NCBI GenBank assembly: GCA_947600345.1
Contig: CANQGC010000084.1
Span: forward strand, 1-10,376
Direction: 5' to 3'
Source of the DNA: an uncultured Clostridia bacterium
Lineage (GTDB): Bacteria; Bacillota; Clostridia; Christensenellales; Aristaeellaceae
DNA length: 10,376 nucleotides
A program made the translations under genes and the position numbers. Shown piece after piece: positions 7,033 through 10,376 of this stretch. Every line of letters begins with the position of its first letter. Position 1 is the stretch's first letter. The notes beneath the pieces are model-generated. The model was not told where the DNA came from and did no database searches. It was given only the letters and a program-made list of their open reading frames with translations.

Positions 7033-7079
7033 GCTTGCGGCGCTGGAACGGCAGCATAACGGTGGATGCCGCACAGCTG
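7031..7079. repeat. Long dyad in the cas3-xylB intergenic region
   Basis: CAGCTTGCGGC (7031-7041) and GCCGCACAGCTG (7068-7079) pair over 11 bp with one bulged base, around a 26-nt centre that itself holds GCTG/CAGC. It lies outside the predicted transcripts of both flanking operons. It could be a paired protein-binding site or part of a small structured RNA; no U-run follows closely enough for a terminator. Confidence 0.35.
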
Positions 7080-7122
7080 GGATAACAGAAAGATGCGTTT
7101 TTGCCGCACTCAAGGATTGACA
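7067..7122 (+). repeat. Imperfect direct repeat upstream of the kinase promoter
   Basis: TGCCGCAC occurs at 7067-7074 and 7102-7109, and both copies continue with similar sequence (GGAT and a later AC) for about 21 bp. The copies are 35 bp apart, and the second runs through the -35 box. Direct repeats reaching the -35 are typical of AraC/XylR-type activator sites, but no regulator gene is in the window. Confidence 0.3.
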
Positions 7123-7145
7123 AAGCGCGCTGGATAACTTATGAT
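7117..7145 (+). promoter_or_regulatory. Sigma-A type promoter of the kinase/glycyl-radical operon
   Basis: TTGACA (7117-7122), an exact 17-bp spacer and TATGAT (7140-7145) form a near-consensus promoter. Transcription would start near 7152, just before the AGGAGG ribosome site at 7163-7168 of the kinase gene. Confidence 0.8.
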
Positions 7146-7175
7146 ATAGATAGGATAATCAGAGGAGGTTTGCCT

Positions 7176-8654
7176 ATGCGCTGCTTTATGGGAATCGACC
7201 TGGGGACCTCCAGCGTCAAGGCGCTGATCGTGGACGAGCGGGGCGGAATCCTCGGCTCCGCGCAAAGGGACTACGACATCCGCAAGGAGCGCATCGAGTA
7301 CGCAGAGCAGGACATCGACCTGCTCTGGGCGGCGACCCGCGAGGTCATCTCCGGCGCGCTCGCGTCCTCGGACGTTCCGGCGGGGGACATCGCCGGCATC
7401 GGCTACTCCGGCCAGATGCACGGCCTGGTCATGGTGGACGCGCAGGGCAGGCCCATCCGCGATGCCATCATCTGGGCCGACCAGCGCAGCGCCGGAGCCA
7501 TCGAGGATATCTACAAGGTCATACCGCGCGAGGAGTACCTGGGCGTCAGCCTCAACGCGCTGAGCACGGGCTTCCTGATCTCCTCGCTGATCTGGGTGAA
7601 GGAGCACGAGCCGGAGAACTTCAAGCGCATCGCCAAGGTGATGCTGCCGAAGGACTACATACGCTTCCGGATGTGCGGCGAGTACGGCACCGACCCCAGC
7701 GACGCCTCCAGCACCGCCATCTACGATACCGGCAGGCGCGACTGGGCCTGGGAGTTCATCGACCGGCTGGAGCTGCCCCGGGACATCTTCCCGCCCTGCC
7801 ACGAGTCGTTCGAGGTCGCGGGCGCGGTCACGGCGGAGTGCGCCGAGGCCGCCGGGCTGAAGGCCGGCACGCCCATCGTCTACGGCGGCGGAGATACGCC
7901 GGTGCAGGCCGTGGGCAACGGGCTGATCGGGCCGGGCATGCTGACCGCGAACATCGGCACCGCATGCCAGCTCTCCGCGATACTGGACCATCCCGGCCAC
8001 GACGCCCAGTACCGGACGAACACCTTCTGCCACATCCCGGCGAACACCTGGATGCTGATGGGCGCGCACCTGAGCGGCGGCGTGGCCCTCAAGTGGCTGC
8101 GCGACCAGGTGTTCTATATGAAGAACTACGACGAGATGACCGCCGTGGCCGCCGAGGCTCCGGCCGGTTGCGAGGGCCTGCTGTTCCTGCCGTACCTGAG
8201 CGGCGAGCGCACGCCCTGCAACGATCCCAACGCCAAGGGCGTGTGGCTGGGGCTCACGCTGCGCCACGGGCGGGCGCACATGATCCGCAGTGCCATGGAG
8301 GGCATCGTGCTGGGCATGCGCAACTCGCTGAGCATATTCGAGGGGCTGGGCGTGAAGGCCGAGCGCATCGTGGCCTCCGGCGGCGGCGCGCGCTCCCGGC
8401 TTTTCAAGCAGATTCAGGCCGACGTGTTCGGGCGGGAGATCTACACCAACGCAGGAAACGAGCAGGGCTGCACCGGCGCCGCGCTGATCGCCGCCGTGGG
8501 CGTGGGCGCGTTCCCGGGCTTCAAGGAGGCCTGCGAGAGCATGGTGCGCTACAGCCCGGAGGTCGTGGAGCCCGACATGCGCAACCACGCGCTCTACGAG
8601 GAGCGCTTCGGCGCGTTCAAGCAGATCTACGACCACAACCGCGATCTGTTCTGA
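7176..8654 (+). CDS. xylB: Xylulokinase-like FGGY-family carbohydrate kinase
   Basis: FGGY kinases phosphorylate sugars or polyols with ATP in the cytoplasm; xylulokinase makes D-xylulose 5-phosphate. The 492-aa protein is full length. It has the ATPase-fold phosphate loop GIDLGTSSVKALIVD (6-20, with D8), the xylulokinase-type GYSGQMHGLV (77-85, M81 H82), LPKDYIRFR (158-165) with TDPSDASST, the catalytic-Asp region GGGDTPVQAVGNG (237-249, D240), and the adenine-site SGGGARS near the C-terminus. The usual WNDxR is WADQR (100-104), so sugar specificity may differ. ATG at 7176 has AGGAGG 7 nt upstream; a TTG at 7101 overlapping the promoter is rejected. The activase follows after 8 nt. Family is sure; D-xylulose as substrate is only likely. 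Confidence 0.85.
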   Translation: MRCFMGIDLGTSSVKALIVDERGGILGSAQRDYDIRKERIEYAEQDIDLLWAATREVISGALASSDVPAGDIAGIGYSGQMHGLVMVDAQGRPIRDAIIWADQRSAGAIEDIYKVIPREEYLGVSLNALSTGFLISSLIWVKEHEPENFKRIAKVMLPKDYIRFRMCGEYGTDPSDASSTAIYDTGRRDWAWEFIDRLELPRDIFPPCHESFEVAGAVTAECAEAAGLKAGTPIVYGGGDTPVQAVGNGLIGPGMLTANIGTACQLSAILDHPGHDAQYRTNTFCHIPANTWMLMGAHLSGGVALKWLRDQVFYMKNYDEMTAVAAEAPAGCEGLLFLPYLSGERTPCNDPNAKGVWLGLTLRHGRAHMIRSAMEGIVLGMRNSLSIFEGLGVKAERIVASGGGARSRLFKQIQADVFGREIYTNAGNEQGCTGAALIAAVGVGAFPGFKEACESMVRYSPEVVEPDMRNHALYEERFGAFKQIYDHNRDLF

Positions 8655-8662
8655 GGTGGCGC

Positions 8663-9535
8663 ATGAAGCTGAAGATCTTTCAGCGGGGGTTTAACTACTC
8701 CCAGGACGGCAGCGGCAACCGGCTGGTCTATCACTTGCAGGGCTGCAACATGAAGTGCCCCTGGTGCGCCAACCCCGAGGGCATGCCCCCGGAGGGCGCG
8801 CTGATGACCGACCCGGAGTGGCTGCGGCCGGAGCTCTGCCCGCGGGGCGCGGTGAAGGACGGCAAGCTCGACCGCTCCGTCTGCGCGGATTGCGGGGACA
8901 TGCCCTGCGTCAACGGGAACCGGAGTAAGGGCATCCGCGTATCCTGCGAGGAGATAGAGATCGACGAGCTCGTGGCCGAGATCGAGCGCAGCCGCATGTT
9001 CTTCTACGACGGCGGCGGCATTACGCTGACCGGCGGCGAGGTTTGCATGCAGATCGACGGCGCGAAGGAGCTCTTGCGCCGGGCGAAGAAGATGGGCGTG
9101 CACACCTGCATCGAGACCAACGCCACCAGCCCGCGCCTGCCCGAGCTCTTCCCGCTGGTGGACGAGCTCATCATGGATTGCAAGCAGTGCGACCCGGAGG
9201 CGCACAGGCGCTGGACGGGCGTGCCGCTGGAGCTTGTGCAGGCGAACCTCCGCCGGGCGTGCGCGGAGCACCCGATGGCGCACATTCGCGTGCCGCTGAT
9301 CGGCGGCGTGAACGACTCCCCGGAGGACGAGGCGCGCTTCATTTCGTTCTTCAAGGAGATTTCCGGGGACAACGTGAGCTTTGAGATTCTGCGCTACCAC
9401 GAGTTCGGCAAGGACAAGTGGGCGCAGTGCGGAAGGGACTACATCATGGACGAGCGCGCGCGGATCGAACCCGAGCGCGTGGTGTCCATGCGGCAGCATA
9501 TGATCGAAGCGGGGCTTCGCTACAGGCGGACATAG
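8663..9535 (+). CDS. Glycyl-radical enzyme activating enzyme (radical SAM)
   Basis: These enzymes use a 4Fe-4S cluster and S-adenosylmethionine to place the radical on the C-terminal glycine of a partner glycyl radical enzyme. The 290-aa protein has the radical-SAM motif CNMKCPWC (C28, C32, C35) and the SAM-binding TLTGGEV (121-127). Between them lies a cysteine-bearing insert (C59, C74, C77, C82, with C95 beyond) that resembles only part of the two-cluster ferredoxin insert common in activases other than PflA; one extra cluster is possible. Later segments include ETNAT, DLIMDCK-like LIMDCKQCD, and RVPLIGGVNDS. The ATG is 8 nt after the kinase stop with a modest GAGGTG site. It ends in TAG, 18 nt before its likely substrate enzyme. 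Confidence 0.92.
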   Translation: MKLKIFQRGFNYSQDGSGNRLVYHLQGCNMKCPWCANPEGMPPEGALMTDPEWLRPELCPRGAVKDGKLDRSVCADCGDMPCVNGNRSKGIRVSCEEIEIDELVAEIERSRMFFYDGGGITLTGGEVCMQIDGAKELLRRAKKMGVHTCIETNATSPRLPELFPLVDELIMDCKQCDPEAHRRWTGVPLELVQANLRRACAEHPMAHIRVPLIGGVNDSPEDEARFISFFKEISGDNVSFEILRYHEFGKDKWAQCGRDYIMDERARIEPERVVSMRQHMIEAGLRYRRT

Positions 9536-9553
9536 AGAAGGAGGAGATTCCGC

Positions 9554-10376
9554 ATGAGAATTCAGGACATCGTGGACGCGAGCGCCATCACCGCCCTCGC
9601 CAAGCAGCGCTTCCAGGAGGAGCGCGCCATAGACCATCTGGAGGGCTGGTTCCTGGCCAAGGAGATTCAGCGCGAGTGCGATTCCAAGTTCGGGGACGAT
9701 CCCGACTGCGTGCGCATCGCGAAGACCGAGGTCGAGGTCATGCGCCGCATCCCGCTGTGGATCAGCGACTACAACCTCATCGCCGGTACCCAGGACGACG
9801 CCTTCGCGCGCTCTTACGCGCTGATCAACCCGGCGTTCCAGGTGGATTCGTTCAGCGGCTACTGCGACCCGGTGGCCGTGTTCGGAGATATCGATCCTAT
9901 CGGCGATATCACCAGGGAGCGCATCGACGATCTGCGCGAGTACAACAAGCACACGCCCTACGCCGACGCGCTGTGCCGCGCCTACGATCTGGCGGGGGAC
10001 GACACCGCCGAGGCCATCTACTTCATCGAGCAGGTCACGGGCCACCTGGTGCCCGACGTGCGCCCGATGCTGGCGAAGGGCATCGAGGGCGTCCGCGCGG
10101 AGCTGCGCGCCAACGCCGCGAAGGCCGCGCCGGACAAGGCGGACTACTACCGCGCGATGGACATCTCGCTGGACGCGATCCTGGTGCTGGCGGAGCGCTA
10201 CGCCGCCATCGCCCGGGAGAAGGCGGAGAAGGCAAGCGATCCCACGGCGAAGGCGCGCTTTGAGCTGATGGCGGCCACGCTTCAGAAGGTGCCGAGGCAT
10301 GGCGCGGAGAACCTCTACGAGGCGATTCAGTCCTTCATACTGATCTGGCAGACCATGTGCCTGGAGCAGACGCCGA
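9554..10376 (+). CDS. Glycyl radical enzyme, pyruvate formate-lyase-like superfamily (partial, N-terminal 274 residues)
   Basis: This is the catalytic partner of the preceding activase. The 274 residues seen match the N-terminal half-barrel of pyruvate formate-lyase/diol-dehydratase type enzymes: WISDYNLIAGTQDD near 69-82, SGYCDPVAVFGDI near 101-113, GHLVPDVRPML at 163-173, and VPRHGAENLYEAIQSFILIW near 246-265. The active-site Cys and the glycyl radical motif lie past the right edge, so the reaction (C-C lyase, dehydratase, C-N or C-S lyase, decarboxylase) cannot be decided. ATG at 9554 follows AGGAGG-like GGAGGAG at good spacing. The kinase neighbour suggests a sugar or polyol pathway, but that is inference. 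The enzyme would be oxygen-sensitive, which implies an anaerobic host. Confidence 0.9.
   Translation, partial: MRIQDIVDASAITALAKQRFQEERAIDHLEGWFLAKEIQRECDSKFGDDPDCVRIAKTEVEVMRRIPLWISDYNLIAGTQDDAFARSYALINPAFQVDSFSGYCDPVAVFGDIDPIGDITRERIDDLREYNKHTPYADALCRAYDLAGDDTAEAIYFIEQVTGHLVPDVRPMLAKGIEGVRAELRANAAKAAPDKADYYRAMDISLDAILVLAERYAAIAREKAEKASDPTAKARFELMAATLQKVPRHGAENLYEAIQSFILIWQTMCLEQTP

Noticed and set aside
7080..7110. Terminator after the dyad, using the TTTTT at about 7098-7102
   Set aside because: The U-run is some 17 nt past the stem and no gene on the plus strand ends upstream of it.
7101..7175. Longer xylB from TTG at 7101
   Set aside because: It would place the start upstream of the promoter's -10 and before the strong AGGAGG; FGGY kinases start right before GIDLGT.
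7110..8636. 508-codon minus-strand frame opposite xylB
   Set aside because: Antisense shadow; the plus-strand FGGY kinase has full-length motif support.
8627..10300. 557-codon minus-strand frame opposite the activase and glycyl radical enzyme
   Set aside because: Antisense shadow of two well-supported genes, rich in His/Leu/Val/Arg repeats typical of reverse-frame GC-rich coding DNA.

Overview
The window holds two unrelated, divergently transcribed blocks. The left two thirds (minus strand, positions 1 to 6943) is a type I-C CRISPR-Cas operon in the order cas3-cas5c-cas8c(with internal cas11c)-cas7c-cas4-cas1. It runs off the left edge inside cas1, so cas2 and the CRISPR array, if present, lie beyond position 1. 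The right third (plus strand, 7176 to 10376) is a three-gene metabolic operon: a xylulokinase-type FGGY sugar kinase, a radical-SAM glycyl-radical-enzyme activase, and the N-terminal part of a glycyl radical enzyme cut by the right edge. A regulatory region of about 230 bp lies between the two blocks.

The DNA is GC-rich with long shadow ORFs, yet ribosome sites are strong AGGAGG types and the promoters are TTGACA/TATAAT-like. This combination, a type I-C system and an oxygen-sensitive glycyl radical enzyme together suggest a high-GC anaerobic Firmicute (Clostridia-like, possibly gut). That is inference; no phylogenetic marker is present. TGA is a normal stop here: cas3, cas5, cas8, cas7, cas4 and xylB all end in TGA, and several overlap the next start.

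CRISPR block: cas3 is interrupted by one in-frame TGA (6338-6340) exactly between the HD nuclease and the helicase, with intact coding sequence on both sides. It therefore reads as a nonsense-inactivated or readthrough-dependent cas3, or as a sequence error. Unusually, cas3 is separated from cas5c by 153 bp of AT-rich DNA carrying a perfect 14-bp palindrome that contains TATAAT, so the Cascade and adaptation genes may have their own promoter. From cas5c to cas1 the genes overlap or nearly touch. Inside cas8c a textbook ribosome site (AAGGAGG, 8 nt before GTG) marks the internal start of Cas11c, the small Cascade subunit. cas4 starts at a GTG whose only good ribosome site lies 21 nt upstream, with a 6-bp hairpin between them that could bring the two together.

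Intergenic block: cas3 has a candidate promoter whose start region coincides with a 13-bp-arm inverted repeat (likely operator). The sugar-kinase operon has a near-consensus promoter, preceded by an imperfect direct repeat and a larger dyad.

Metabolic block: kinase, activase and glycyl radical enzyme are separated by 8 and 18 nt and are very likely co-transcribed. The pairing of a pentulose-type kinase with a glycyl radical enzyme suggests anaerobic catabolism of a sugar, polyol or related compound. The substrate cannot be told because the active-site half of the enzyme is outside the window.
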